Assembly (NCBI RefSeq): GCF_003815675.1
Contig: NZ_CP033918.1
Location: 4,092,001 to 4,156,000 of the forward strand
Source: Chryseobacterium sp. G0186
Lineage (GTDB): Bacteria > Bacteroidota > Bacteroidia > Flavobacteriales > Weeksellaceae
Direction: 5' to 3'
DNA: 64,000 nt
The translations under genes and the position numbers were made by a program. The notes under the pieces are model-generated. The model saw only the letters and a list, made by a program, of their open reading frames with translations. It had not been told where the DNA came from and ran no database searches. Below, one piece after another: positions 1-7,835 of the stretch; position 1 is the stretch's first letter; each line of letters starts with the position of its first letter.

Positions 1-246
1 GCAGATAAGTTTGATCCAATGAATGACCCCGATGAAGTGATTGTAGATTTTAAAGAAAGCCGTATTGTAGATATGAGTGCCATTGATGCGGTGGATAAAT
101 TATCAAAACGCTACCAGCAGCAGGGAAAAATAGTATTTCTCCGTCACCTTAGTGAAGATTGCCGTAAGATGCTGAAGAATGCTGAAGCAGTAGTGGAAGT
201 CAATATTCAGGAAGATCCAACGTATAAAGTAATGCCGGAAAAGTAA
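1..246 (+). CDS. SulP family inorganic anion transporter, C-terminal STAS domain (5' truncated)
   Basis: The reading frame is open from the first base, so only the last 81 residues are visible. They match the cytoplasmic STAS (anti-sigma-factor-antagonist-like) domain that closes SulP transporters of sulfate, bicarbonate or other anions. The core reads VIVDFKESRIVDMSAIDAV, the usual beta strand plus loop and helix around the conserved D-x-S-A/G-I-D-A-hydrophobic motif. It is followed by an alternating helix/strand pattern (GKIVFLRHLS). The membrane domain would lie outside the window, so the transported anion cannot be told. A free-standing STAS protein is possible but less likely, because the sequence runs in from upstream. 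A hairpin terminator follows at about 335-363. Confidence 0.75.
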   Translation, partial: ADKFDPMNDPDEVIVDFKESRIVDMSAIDAVDKLSKRYQQQGKIVFLRHLSEDCRKMLKNAEAVVEVNIQEDPTYKVMPEK

Positions 247-334
247 CAACCAGCAATTGTCTATAAGGAATTTTAACGTGTTTTAAACAAATGACAAATA
301 CAAGAGATTGACAATAGGCCATTTAAAAAGACAG

Positions 335-363
335 GAACTGCTAATTTCGGCAGTTCTTTTTTT
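335..363 (+). terminator. Rho-independent terminator after the SulP gene
   Basis: A seven-base-pair stem, GAACTGC pairing with GCAGTTC around an eight-base loop, is followed directly by a run of T. It separates the SulP gene from the Ter cluster. Confidence 0.75.
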
Positions 364-448
364 ATGGGAATTACATCCCAATAATTTCATGAAATCATAA
401 AGTCTCTTAAAACGGAAAACTAAAGGTATACATTTATGATAAAAATTT

Positions 449-456
449 TATCTTTG
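449..456 (+). promoter_or_regulatory. Probable -7 promoter element of the Ter cluster
   Basis: TATCTTTG fits the Bacteroidota -7 consensus TAnnTTTG and lies about 90 bases before the first gene of the Ter cluster. I see no convincing TTTG -33 box at the ideal distance, so the call rests on the -7 element and its position after a terminator. Confidence 0.45.
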
Positions 457-547
457 GGAAGAATAGAAAACTAAACACTTGTTGATGATTGAAAATTTTT
501 AAATCTTTTTCAAGAAAGCTAAATAAAAACTTTTAACTTAAAATCTA

Positions 548-1216
548 TTGAAAACAGATATCGACATTCACAACCACTGTCATTTTTCCTTTGACTTGTG
601 GCTCACCCTAATCAAATCTCACCCTGAATTTAAAGCGAAAAGAGTTGAGCTGTTCTCCTCATTTTTCAATGTAAATAAGCCAATAGAGGAAGTTGCAAAA
701 ACCGTAAAATACTATGATGATCTTTGCAATACCATTAATGAAGTTACAGGAGGAAATATAGATACTTTTGAAATTTATCTGATGATTCTGGGAGCATTGA
801 ATGTGGATGTAAAGCTTTTAAATAAAGAAAAGCTGAATGAATTTTATGTGAAAAGCGAAGAGCTGTTTCTGGAGTATAAACCTGTTGTCATTTTTGAAAA
901 TATTCATGATTTTTTTGATAAAATTAAAAATCAGGGAAAAACCATCAATATTCTAAGCAATACAGGATTTATCAAAGGAACAACAATGAGAAAGTTTCTG
1001 ATTCATGAAAATCTGGATCAGTATATTGATTTTCATATTTATTCCGATGAAATCAATTGTTCTAAACCGAATCCACTTATTTTTCAGGAAGTGAAGAATA
1101 ATCTTAAGGATCAGGACTTACCACTGCATCAGATCCTGCATATCGGGGATAATCCGGTGGCAGATTATAAAGGGGCCATGGACTTTGGTTTCAGTGCACA
1201 TTTACTTAAACACTAA
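548..1216 (+). CDS. HAD superfamily hydrolase of the Ter cluster
   Basis: This 222-residue protein has the haloacid dehalogenase signatures. Motif I is FDLWLTL, with the nucleophile Asp16 and a Trp where phosphatases have the second Asp, the D-x-x-x-T arrangement also seen in haloacid-dehalogenase-type members. Motif II is ILSNTGF, the motif III Lys is in NCSKPNPL, and motif IV is HIGDNPVADYKGA with the metal-binding acids at 201 and 206. The start is TTG: an in-frame stop lies only nine bases upstream and the next Met is far past motif I. It is the first gene of a seven-gene run, eight bases before a phosphoribosyltransferase gene. HAD and phosphoribosyltransferase genes are a described pairing in Ter systems, where a nucleotide- or sugar-derived metabolite has been proposed. 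The true substrate is unknown. Confidence 0.8.
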   Translation: MKTDIDIHNHCHFSFDLWLTLIKSHPEFKAKRVELFSSFFNVNKPIEEVAKTVKYYDDLCNTINEVTGGNIDTFEIYLMILGALNVDVKLLNKEKLNEFYVKSEELFLEYKPVVIFENIHDFFDKIKNQGKTINILSNTGFIKGTTMRKFLIHENLDQYIDFHIYSDEINCSKPNPLIFQEVKNNLKDQDLPLHQILHIGDNPVADYKGAMDFGFSAHLLKH

Positions 1217-1224
1217 AAATAAAC

Positions 1225-2049
1225 ATGAATAAAAGATACAGCTTACACCACATTCATTCAGCGGATGAGTTTACTTTCTCACCTGCGGAATACAGTTATT
1301 TCAAGTATGGCGATAAGTCGTATGCTGAAAAATTTGCTAAAGAATTATTCGACGGATTTATCTCTGAAAATGAAGAGCTTTTACATAGCGGTAAGGAAAT
1401 AGTAGTGCTTCCAAGCCCTTATATGGCGATTCCTACGGCTTCCAACTTTTTATGCTTTTACTTTAAAAAACTTTTGGATTTTTATCTGTTTCAAAAAGAA
1501 AAGAAGTCAAGTATTCTTTCTAAGATCAACCGAAACCATACTTATATCACAGATTATGGGAACCTTAACTTTGAGGATCGCAAAAATCTGATAGCCAATG
1601 ATACTTATTACATCGATAAGGACTTTTTAAGAGGAAAACTTTGTATTTTTATAGACGATATAAAAATTACAGGGAGTCACGAGTTTACGGTAAACAGAAT
1701 CTTGGATGAATATGATGTAAAGGCAGATTTTATGTTCCTGTACTATGCAGAGCTGATGAACTTTGAACTTGATCCCAAAATTGAAAACTTTTTCAATTAT
1801 TATGCAGTGAAAAATGTAAAACACGTTGCAGAAGTGATGAATAAAGCCAATTTTGAGTTCAATACAAGGATTGTAAAATATATTTTAGGCCTGGATTCAA
1901 GTAATTTTGATTATCTTACGTCTAATGTAAAAAAGGAACAGATGGATCTCCTGTTGGAGTTGGCCATCAGTAACAACTATCATTTAATAAAAGAATATAA
2001 AAATAACATCAATACTTTAACACAAACGGAATTATATTATGGCTATTAA
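1225..2049 (+). CDS. Phosphoribosyltransferase-domain protein of the Ter cluster
   Basis: This 274-residue protein carries the PRPP-binding motif CIFIDDIKITGSHE near residues 140-153: a hydrophobic strand, two Asp, then a Thr-Gly-Ser loop, as in type I phosphoribosyltransferases. An upstream strand with a Pro-Ser-Pro turn (VVLPSPYMAIPT, about 61-72) fits the substrate side of the fold. The C-terminal third is helical and has no recognised domain. Its last 11 bases overlap the start of the terD gene, which indicates translational coupling. Phosphoribosyltransferases of this sort are known companions of TerD proteins in predicted stress systems and are usually assigned to an unidentified nucleoside-like product. 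I infer a role with the preceding HAD enzyme. The base or other acceptor is not evident. Confidence 0.75.
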   Translation: MNKRYSLHHIHSADEFTFSPAEYSYFKYGDKSYAEKFAKELFDGFISENEELLHSGKEIVVLPSPYMAIPTASNFLCFYFKKLLDFYLFQKEKKSSILSKINRNHTYITDYGNLNFEDRKNLIANDTYYIDKDFLRGKLCIFIDDIKITGSHEFTVNRILDEYDVKADFMFLYYAELMNFELDPKIENFFNYYAVKNVKHVAEVMNKANFEFNTRIVKYILGLDSSNFDYLTSNVKKEQMDLLLELAISNNYHLIKEYKNNINTLTQTELYYGY

Positions 2050-2596
2050 CTTACAAAAAGGACAAAGAGAAAACATTAACGCACCTAAATTTACTGTAGG
2101 TTTAGGATGGGATATCAATAATACCTCTACAGGAACCGGATTTGATCTTGATGCTTCTTTATTTTTGTTGGGTGACGACAAAAAACTGGTTTCAGATAAT
2201 CATTTTATTTTTTATAACAACCTTGAGTCTCCGGACAAATCTGTAATCCACACAGGAGATAACCTTACAGGAGAAGGAGCTGGTGATGATGAGCAAATCA
2301 AAATCGATCTTACAAAAATTGATGATGCTATCAAGGAAATTACTGTAGTGGTAACGATCCATGAAGCGGACGAGAGAAAACAAAATTTTGGACAGGTAAG
2401 AAATTCTTTCATTAGAATCTTCAACACCGATACGAATGAAGAAATCTTAAAGTATGAACTGGATGAAGATTTCTCAATCGAAACTGCTGTAGAATTCGGA
2501 AGAATTTATAACAGAAACGGAGAATGGAAATTTGAGGCTGTAGGTGCAGGACAGAGAGACGGCCTTGACAAATTTGTATCAATTTATCAGAAGTAA
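2039..2596 (+). CDS. terD: TerD family protein (first copy)
   Basis: The 185-residue protein is a single TerD domain. It opens with MAINLQKGQR, then the family block VGLGWDINN and FDLDASLFLLG, and later GAGDDEQIKIDL, where acidic residues build the calcium-binding sites known for TerD. It closes with FGRIYNRNGEWKFEAVGAGQ, the conserved end of the family. TerD proteins are cytoplasmic, bind calcium and contribute to resistance to tellurite and other stresses, apparently with membrane-linked TerC. The gene overlaps the phosphoribosyltransferase by 11 bases and is followed two bases later by the TelA-like gene. The second TerD copy downstream shares the identical first ten residues. Confidence 0.93.
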   Translation: MAINLQKGQRENINAPKFTVGLGWDINNTSTGTGFDLDASLFLLGDDKKLVSDNHFIFYNNLESPDKSVIHTGDNLTGEGAGDDEQIKIDLTKIDDAIKEITVVVTIHEADERKQNFGQVRNSFIRIFNTDTNEEILKYELDEDFSIETAVEFGRIYNRNGEWKFEAVGAGQRDGLDKFVSIYQK

Positions 2597-2598
2597 TC

Positions 2599-3768
2599 AT
2601 GGATAATCAAGAAAATCAACCAATAGATCCACTTGGATCAATTGAACCCCTTAAAACATTTGAGCCTGCTCCAATGGCTACACCCAATATGCCTGTTCAA
2701 AATGCAGCACCGGCTGTGCTTGTAGACAGAGATGGAAATGTAAATCTGACGCAGCTGCAGTCAGAAGAACGTCAGAAATATGAAGTTCTTGCGAATTCTA
2801 TTGATGAGACCAATCCGGGATCTATTGTAAATTTCGGAGCAGAGCTTCAGAAAACGTTAACCAATCAGAGTGACAGCTTCTTAGGGAATGTAAGAAGATC
2901 AAACTCAGGAGAAGTTGGCGGACTTATCAATGATCTTTTGGTAGAGCTTAACTATGTAGACGTAGAGGAGCTTAACGGAAATAAAGTGAAAAGCTTCCTG
3001 AGCAAATTACCATTCATGAAGAAGGTGATCACTCAGGTTGAAAATTTATTTGCAAAATACGATAAGATCATCAATAATATTGAGCAGATCTCTTATAAAG
3101 TAAATGCCGGAATTATTACATCTACCAAAGATAATGCTGTTCTTCAGACTATTTTCGAGAGCAATGTGAATTCCATTAAGCAGATCGAAGATCTTGTGAT
3201 TGCAGGAAATATAAGAATGGAAAGAGCAGCGGTAGAACTTGCTCAAATGGAGACAGCTCCTCAGAATTTCCAGGATTATCAGATTGCAGATAAAAGAGAT
3301 TTCATTGCAAGGCTGGATAGAAGAATGGCTGACCTTAAAGTGGTACGCGTGATCATGATGCAGTCTCTTCCACAGATCAGATTGGTGCAGAATAACAACG
3401 TTTCTATTGCTGAAAAAGCACAGACAATTCTTACAACCACTCTTCCTGTTTGGAAAAACCAGCTTTCACTTGCCGTTGCCATGTACAGACAGCAGCAGAA
3501 TATTGAAATTCAGCAAAAAGTATCTGCTACTACAGAAGAGATTCTAAGAAAGAATGCAGAGCGTCTTGGCCAGAACTCCATCAATGTGGCAAGAGCCAAT
3601 GAGCAGACCATTGTATCTGTTGAAACATTAAGAGAAACAACGACAATGTTGATCAATACCTTAAATGAAGTGAAGCAGATTCAGAAACAGGGAGCTGATA
3701 ACAGAAGAAAACTGGATCAGGATCTTCAGACATTAGAACATGAATTAAAAGCGAATGTCAGAGGTTAA
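2599..3768 (+). CDS. TelA/KlaA-like toxic anion resistance protein
   Basis: This 389-residue protein has a Pro-rich N-terminus (about residues 1-45) and then long amphipathic helices to the end, with the family-typical central stretch FLSKLPFMKKVITQVENLF and a C-terminal part rich in Gln, Glu and Lys heptads (VETLRETTTMLINTLNEV). The length agrees with the TelA family, which is linked to tellurite and other toxic-anion tolerance and is repeatedly found beside TerD genes. It has no signal peptide or membrane segment and should be cytoplasmic. It lies two bases after terD, well inside the operon. The biochemical role of TelA is not established, so the name describes the family and not a tested function. 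Confidence 0.88.
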   Translation: MDNQENQPIDPLGSIEPLKTFEPAPMATPNMPVQNAAPAVLVDRDGNVNLTQLQSEERQKYEVLANSIDETNPGSIVNFGAELQKTLTNQSDSFLGNVRRSNSGEVGGLINDLLVELNYVDVEELNGNKVKSFLSKLPFMKKVITQVENLFAKYDKIINNIEQISYKVNAGIITSTKDNAVLQTIFESNVNSIKQIEDLVIAGNIRMERAAVELAQMETAPQNFQDYQIADKRDFIARLDRRMADLKVVRVIMMQSLPQIRLVQNNNVSIAEKAQTILTTTLPVWKNQLSLAVAMYRQQQNIEIQQKVSATTEEILRKNAERLGQNSINVARANEQTIVSVETLRETTTMLINTLNEVKQIQKQGADNRRKLDQDLQTLEHELKANVRG

Positions 3769-3784
3769 TTTATAGGATACTAAG

Positions 3785-4732
3785 GTGGGGGATGATGCAG
3801 CAACCATATTATCGCAAAGTAAAAGAAGATTAACAAGGCTTAAGCTTCTGGCTAATTTTTTTGAACATATTGATATAATATCGATTTACATTAAAACAGA
3901 TATTATCCACAATCTGTTCCAGGAAAATACGGCTTTAGATTACAATAAGCTGGAGCTTTTCCACCTGCAGTATACCGACAGTCTCATAGAACTGCTGACT
4001 AAGATCAAAAGGCAGAAAGAAAATGATATGCTGGCTGTCATTAATGAAATTGACATCAACAAAAAATATATTTCAGGTTTTGAGGAAAGACGGGTAGACA
4101 GTTTTCAGACAGACAGGAAAATGTACAGCGGTGTATTTTCCCAACATCTGAAAACCCTGTATAAAGATCTTACAGAAGACATTTTTACAGCTAATTGGGA
4201 GAATGTGCTGTATTTTCATAAAAAGTATGCCCAGGAATTTTACAGGACAGAAGCAGATGAATCTCTGTTGAAGACCGGAGCCTTTCCTGCCTATCAGTAT
4301 AAGGATTATTCCATTGAAAGAAAGCTGCTGGGGAGACTTAATATACAGGGATTTAAAGTCCGTTTTGTTTGTGGCTACCTCATCGGAACCCATGAATATG
4401 AACTTTTTAAAATCTTTCAGTCTGATGATTATTTTATTTTCAGTGTAGATGAGAAAAAGCTTTATCTTTTCGACAATGAACTGGATAAACTTGACATCTC
4501 TGAAAATCAATCGAATCAGAGTGCTATTATCGATCAGCTGAAAAATAAAAATGAGCTGCTGGAGAACAGTATGAATGAAAGAAAAAGAAACTTGCCCGTA
4601 GAAGTAGAGGGTGTTTTGAAAGATTATATCAAAAACCTGGAAAATATAGACATTATGAGCAAAATATTCGACTTTGATGAGGAAACGAATATTCTGCGTG
4701 CAATGCTTAATTTAAATTTAAATAATAACTAA
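3785..4732 (+). CDS. Unrecognised 315-residue protein of the Ter cluster
   Basis: I do not recognise this protein. It is soluble, mostly helical and rich in Lys, Glu, Asp and Asn. A helical N-terminal half (about 1-150, including LIELLTKIKRQKENDML) is followed by a middle part with strands (FKVRFVCGYLIGTHEYELF and YFIFSVDEKKLYLFDN, about 190-240) and a C-terminal helical tail. It starts with GTG, because an in-frame stop lies 12 bases upstream and the next in-frame Met is about 80 residues in. The gene sits 16 bases after telA and 124 bases before the second terD, on the same strand, so it probably serves the same system. It has no catalytic motif that I can name. Confidence 0.7.
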   Translation: MGDDAATILSQSKRRLTRLKLLANFFEHIDIISIYIKTDIIHNLFQENTALDYNKLELFHLQYTDSLIELLTKIKRQKENDMLAVINEIDINKKYISGFEERRVDSFQTDRKMYSGVFSQHLKTLYKDLTEDIFTANWENVLYFHKKYAQEFYRTEADESLLKTGAFPAYQYKDYSIERKLLGRLNIQGFKVRFVCGYLIGTHEYELFKIFQSDDYFIFSVDEKKLYLFDNELDKLDISENQSNQSAIIDQLKNKNELLENSMNERKRNLPVEVEGVLKDYIKNLENIDIMSKIFDFDEETNILRAMLNLNLNNN

Positions 4733-4856
4733 CACGAAATTTGAAATGTAAAGAAAGTAGAGCTTAGAAAGCAAACAAGATACTCACAACTATCCCTGTT
4801 TTCTTCGTCTTATCGGCTTTCTTCACACAACGTAAATAACAAATAAACATAAAAGA

Positions 4857-5465
4857 ATGGCTATCAACTTACAAAAAGGTCAGAGAATTAACCTTAAAAA
4901 GGAAAACGGAGCTGAACTTTCCCAGGCTTGTGTAGGAATCAACTGGGGAGCAATTGAAAAAAAAGGTCTTTTCGGAACTAAAAAAGAAGCAGTAGACTTA
5001 GATGGAAGCTGTATTTTATATGATTCCAACAAAAATGTTACAGAGGTAATCTACTTTGGAAACCTGAAATCCAGAAACGGATCAGTAAGACACAGTGGAG
5101 ATGATCTTACAGGAGACGTAAACGGAGATGACGGACTGGACAATGAAGTAATCACTGTAGATTTCAGTAACCTTGAACCCAATGTTGACCATGTTGCATT
5201 AGTGCTTAACAGTTATCAGGGGCAGGATTTCGGAACTATTCCTTTTGCCTCTATTCGTATTTATGAGGGAACGCCAACGAATGTAAAAGAGGTTTTTGCT
5301 AAATATGATATCGCTAATGACGCTTCTTTCAGAGGACACGTTGCCATGGTAATGGGAGTTTTCTACAGAAGAAACGGAGAGTGGAAATTCAATGCAATCG
5401 GAGATCCTACAGCGGACAGAAAGCTTGAACAAACGATCCAAACGGTACAGATGAATTATTTATAA
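4857..5465 (+). CDS. terD: TerD family protein (second copy)
   Basis: This 202-residue TerD domain is a paralogue of the copy at 2039-2596. Both begin MAINLQKGQR and both end with a G-E-W-K-F block (FYRRNGEWKFNAIGDP). The calcium-site segments are AVDLDGSCILYD and GDVNGDDGLDNEVITVDF. It differs from the first copy by a longer, basic N-terminal insert (KKGLFGTKKEA) and a C-terminal helix of about 20 residues that continues past the domain. Two different TerD copies in one cluster are common in this family and suggest hetero-complexes or distinct calcium affinities. It lies 124 bases after the unknown 315-residue protein and about 90 bases before terC. Confidence 0.92.
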   Translation: MAINLQKGQRINLKKENGAELSQACVGINWGAIEKKGLFGTKKEAVDLDGSCILYDSNKNVTEVIYFGNLKSRNGSVRHSGDDLTGDVNGDDGLDNEVITVDFSNLEPNVDHVALVLNSYQGQDFGTIPFASIRIYEGTPTNVKEVFAKYDIANDASFRGHVAMVMGVFYRRNGEWKFNAIGDPTADRKLEQTIQTVQMNYL

Positions 5466-5551
5466 TCGTTTATAAACCAGAATGGTAAATAAAATAGCAA
5501 TAGTTGTACTCTGTGCATCTATTGCTTTTATCATATAATAACATAACTCAA

Positions 5552-6592
5552 GTGGAACAACAAAGTATTTTAGAACTGCACCCTGGCCTGGTGTGGGGAT
5601 TTGCGGTAACAGTGGTTATCATGCTACTCCTGGACTTAGGAGTTTTCAACAAAAAAAGTCATGAAGTTTCTTCCAAGGAGGCTACTATCTGGTCTATTGT
5701 TTGGATCTCGCTTTCCATGATATTTTCGGGAGTCGTGTATTGGGCTTTCAATACAGACGGTACCCCGGAAAGTCATGCATTGGCTGTAGAGAAATTCACA
5801 CAGTATCAGGCGGCCTATTGGATTGAGAAGGCGCTTTCTGTGGATAACCTTTTCGTATTTATCCTTGTTTTCGGGTTCTTTAAGGTTCCGAAGTTTCTTC
5901 ACCATAAGGTTCTTTTCTGGGGAATCATTGGTGCATTAATCTTCAGAGCGATATTTATCTTTGCCGGAGTAGGGCTTATCAACCTTACTTATCTTCCTGA
6001 AATGAACATCTTCGGAGAAGCAGTAAAAATCAATGTCGTTATGGCTCTGTTTGGTTTGTTCCTTGTCTATGCAGGAATCAAGTCATGGGGTGATGGCGGT
6101 GATGATGACGATGAAGATTACAGCAATACAGCCGGAGCAAGATTGATTAAAAGTTTCTGGAAAGTTTCTGATAACTATGATGGAGATAAATTCTTCACCG
6201 TTCAGAAAGGAATCAAGATGGCAACCCCTCTTTTGGTAGTAGTAGGTGTTATCGAATTTACAGACGTTCTTTTCGCAGTGGATTCAATTCCAGCGATCTT
6301 TGCGATCTCAAATGATCCTTTCATTCTTTATACATCAAACATCTTCGCAATCTTAGGACTTAGATCATTGTATTTCCTATTAGCGAACTTTATTCATATG
6401 TTCAGTAAGCTTCCATACGGTCTGGCAATTATCTTGTCATTCATTGGAGTTAAAATGCTTATTGCCCCTTGGATTCATATTCCTTCACCAGTTTCATTAG
6501 GAATTGTTGGTGGAGTCTTGGTAATTTCAGTTCTTTTATCCATCATTTTCCCTGAAAAAGAGGAAGAAGAAAAAGAAAAGCTGGAAGAGTAA
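5552..6592 (+). CDS. terC: TerC family integral membrane protein
   Basis: A polytopic membrane protein of 346 residues with about nine hydrophobic segments. The family signature FTDVLFAVDSIPAIFAIS carries membrane-embedded Asp residues thought to bind metal, and KALSVDNLFVFILVFGFF is the matching segment in the first half. A very acidic loop (GGDDDDEDYS) separates the two halves, and the tail is charged (EKEEEEKEK). I chose the GTG at 5552 (MEQQSILELHPG), because family members begin a few residues before such a segment. A TTG 48 bases upstream would add an atypical tail. TerC proteins are linked to metal export or metal loading of exported proteins, and in Ter systems to tellurite resistance. 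It closes the cluster and is followed by a strong terminator. Confidence 0.9.
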   Translation: MEQQSILELHPGLVWGFAVTVVIMLLLDLGVFNKKSHEVSSKEATIWSIVWISLSMIFSGVVYWAFNTDGTPESHALAVEKFTQYQAAYWIEKALSVDNLFVFILVFGFFKVPKFLHHKVLFWGIIGALIFRAIFIFAGVGLINLTYLPEMNIFGEAVKINVVMALFGLFLVYAGIKSWGDGGDDDDEDYSNTAGARLIKSFWKVSDNYDGDKFFTVQKGIKMATPLLVVVGVIEFTDVLFAVDSIPAIFAISNDPFILYTSNIFAILGLRSLYFLLANFIHMFSKLPYGLAIILSFIGVKMLIAPWIHIPSPVSLGIVGGVLVISVLLSIIFPEKEEEEKEKLEE

Positions 6593-6617
6593 TTATAAAG
6601 CTTTACAATAGATATAT

Positions 6618-6648
6618 AGCCCCGGGAATACAGTCCTGGGGCTTTTTT
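6618..6648 (+). terminator. Terminator closing the Ter cluster
   Basis: AGCCCCGGGA and TCCTGGGGCT form a ten-base-pair stem (one G-T pair) around a six-base loop, followed by six T. Confidence 0.85.
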
Positions 6649-6690
6649 GTGGAAATACATCCCTTTTTTGGGAAGCTTACTTTAAAATAG

Positions 6691-6731
6691 ACAGACAGGT
6701 TTGTCTGTTTGGTTTTTTTATTCTACCTTTG
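6691..6731 (+). promoter_or_regulatory. TetR promoter with overlapping palindromic operator
   Basis: ACAGACA and TGTCTGT form a perfect seven-base inverted repeat around GGTT (6691-6708). It covers a -33 box TTTG (6700-6703), which is followed after 20 bases by a perfect -7 element TACCTTTG (6724-6731). The start codon of the TetR gene lies 20 bases further on. The layout predicts that the regulator represses its own gene and the one after it. Confidence 0.7.
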
Positions 6732-6751
6732 CCATAGAAAATGTAAAGAAT

Positions 6752-7279
6752 ATGAAGTCTCCAAGAGAAAGAATTGTAGAAACAACGTTTGATTTATTTG
6801 CAGGGCAGGGATATAATTCCACGGGAATCAATCAGATTATTTCCGAGGCAGGAGTCGCAAAGGCGAGCTTTTATCAGCACTTTAAATCCAAGGAAGATTT
6901 ATGTGTAGAATTTCTCAAGGTAAGGCACCAGTATTGGTTCAGTGAACTTCATGCTTTTTCAGCACAGTCAAAGGATAATTCCCAAAAAATAACCAGTGCT
7001 TTTGATTTTCTGATGTATATGAATGAAAAAGAAAACTTCAGAGGCTGCAGTTTCCTGAATATTCTATCAGAAATTCCCACGGATAACATTAAAATATTAC
7101 AGGTAATTCAGGCCCATAAAGCTGATCTTAGAAATTACTTTTTAGAAATATTGAATGACGATATTCTTTCCGATCATATTTATATGCTTTTTGAAAGCAG
7201 CATTATAGAAAGTCAGCTTTTCAAATCCAATGAACTGATTGAAAAATCAAAAAAAATAGTCACTAATTTAATCCCCTAA
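6752..7279 (+). CDS. TetR family transcriptional regulator
   Basis: This is a 175-residue repressor. The N-terminal helix-turn-helix domain (about 1-50) reads RERIVETTFDLFAGQGYNST, then INQIISEAGVAKASFYQHFK, the standard TetR recognition helices ending in F-Y-x-H-F-K. The rest is a helical ligand-binding domain. A longer frame begins at 6701 with TTG, but that codon lies inside the -33 box and operator, so the ATG at 6752 is the start. Three bases after its stop comes an NTF2-like gene, which it probably controls. The ligand cannot be read from the sequence. Confidence 0.9.
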   Translation: MKSPRERIVETTFDLFAGQGYNSTGINQIISEAGVAKASFYQHFKSKEDLCVEFLKVRHQYWFSELHAFSAQSKDNSQKITSAFDFLMYMNEKENFRGCSFLNILSEIPTDNIKILQVIQAHKADLRNYFLEILNDDILSDHIYMLFESSIIESQLFKSNELIEKSKKIVTNLIP

Positions 7280-7282
7280 ACA

Positions 7283-7696
7283 ATGGAACAGAAACATCCG
7301 CTTCCTCCTTTCACACTTGAATCAGCAAAGGAGAAAATTCAAATGGCAGAAGATGCCTGGAACAGTCAGGACCCTGAAAAGGTTTCAAAAGCATATACCA
7401 TCAACAGTGAATGGAGAAACAGGGATAGCTTCGTCAATGGAAGAGAAGAGATTGTCCGTTTTCTTCAAAAGAAATGGGAAAAGGAGCTTCATTACAAGCT
7501 TAAAAAAGAATATTGGGCGCACACAGACAACCGGATAGCTGTTCGATTTGAATATGAATATCAGACACAAGACGGAAATTGGTTCAGAGCCTACGGAAAT
7601 GAGAACTGGGAATTTGATGAAAATGGTTTGATGGAAAAAAGATATGCAAGCATCAATGACTTAGCCATAAAAGAAGAAGACCGAAAATGGAGATAA
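7283..7696 (+). CDS. NTF2-like protein, DUF1348 family
   Basis: The 137-residue protein fits the DUF1348 branch of the nuclear transport factor 2/SnoaL-like fold. It has an N-terminal helix pair ([17 protein letters not shown]), then S-E-W-R-N-R-D, which is characteristic of the family, a G-R-E-E-I turn, and paired strands such as [17 protein letters not shown]. It is the full expected length. Members of this fold are small cone-shaped enzymes or binding proteins, and this subgroup has no proven reaction. The gene is three bases from tetR, so the two are very likely co-transcribed under the palindromic operator. A hairpin terminator follows. Confidence 0.85.
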   Translation: MEQKHPLPPFTLESAKEKIQMAEDAWNSQDPEKVSKAYTINSEWRNRDSFVNGREEIVRFLQKKWEKELHYKLKKEYWAHTDNRIAVRFEYEYQTQDGNWFRAYGNENWEFDENGLMEKRYASINDLAIKEEDRKWR

Positions 7697-7705
7697 ATTT
7701 TATAA

Positions 7706-7736
7706 AAGACTGTTATATAAGCAGTCTTCTATTTTT
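7706..7736 (+). terminator. Terminator after the TetR/DUF1348 unit
   Basis: AAGACTG pairs with CAGTCTT around a nine-base loop. A T-rich tail follows within a few bases. Confidence 0.65.
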
Positions 7737-7835
7737 TATGGATAATTACGGAAAAAGAAAAGCTAGAGTAAAGAAAAGCTAACCATGAAATTGTCCAGAA
7801 GATTTCATGAGTATTTTCTTTTTTTTAAGGTTTAT

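Noticed and set aside
4073..4510. A 145-codon minus-strand frame in the Ter cluster
   Set aside because: It is a shadow opposite the 315-residue protein gene, with no family features and no promoter.
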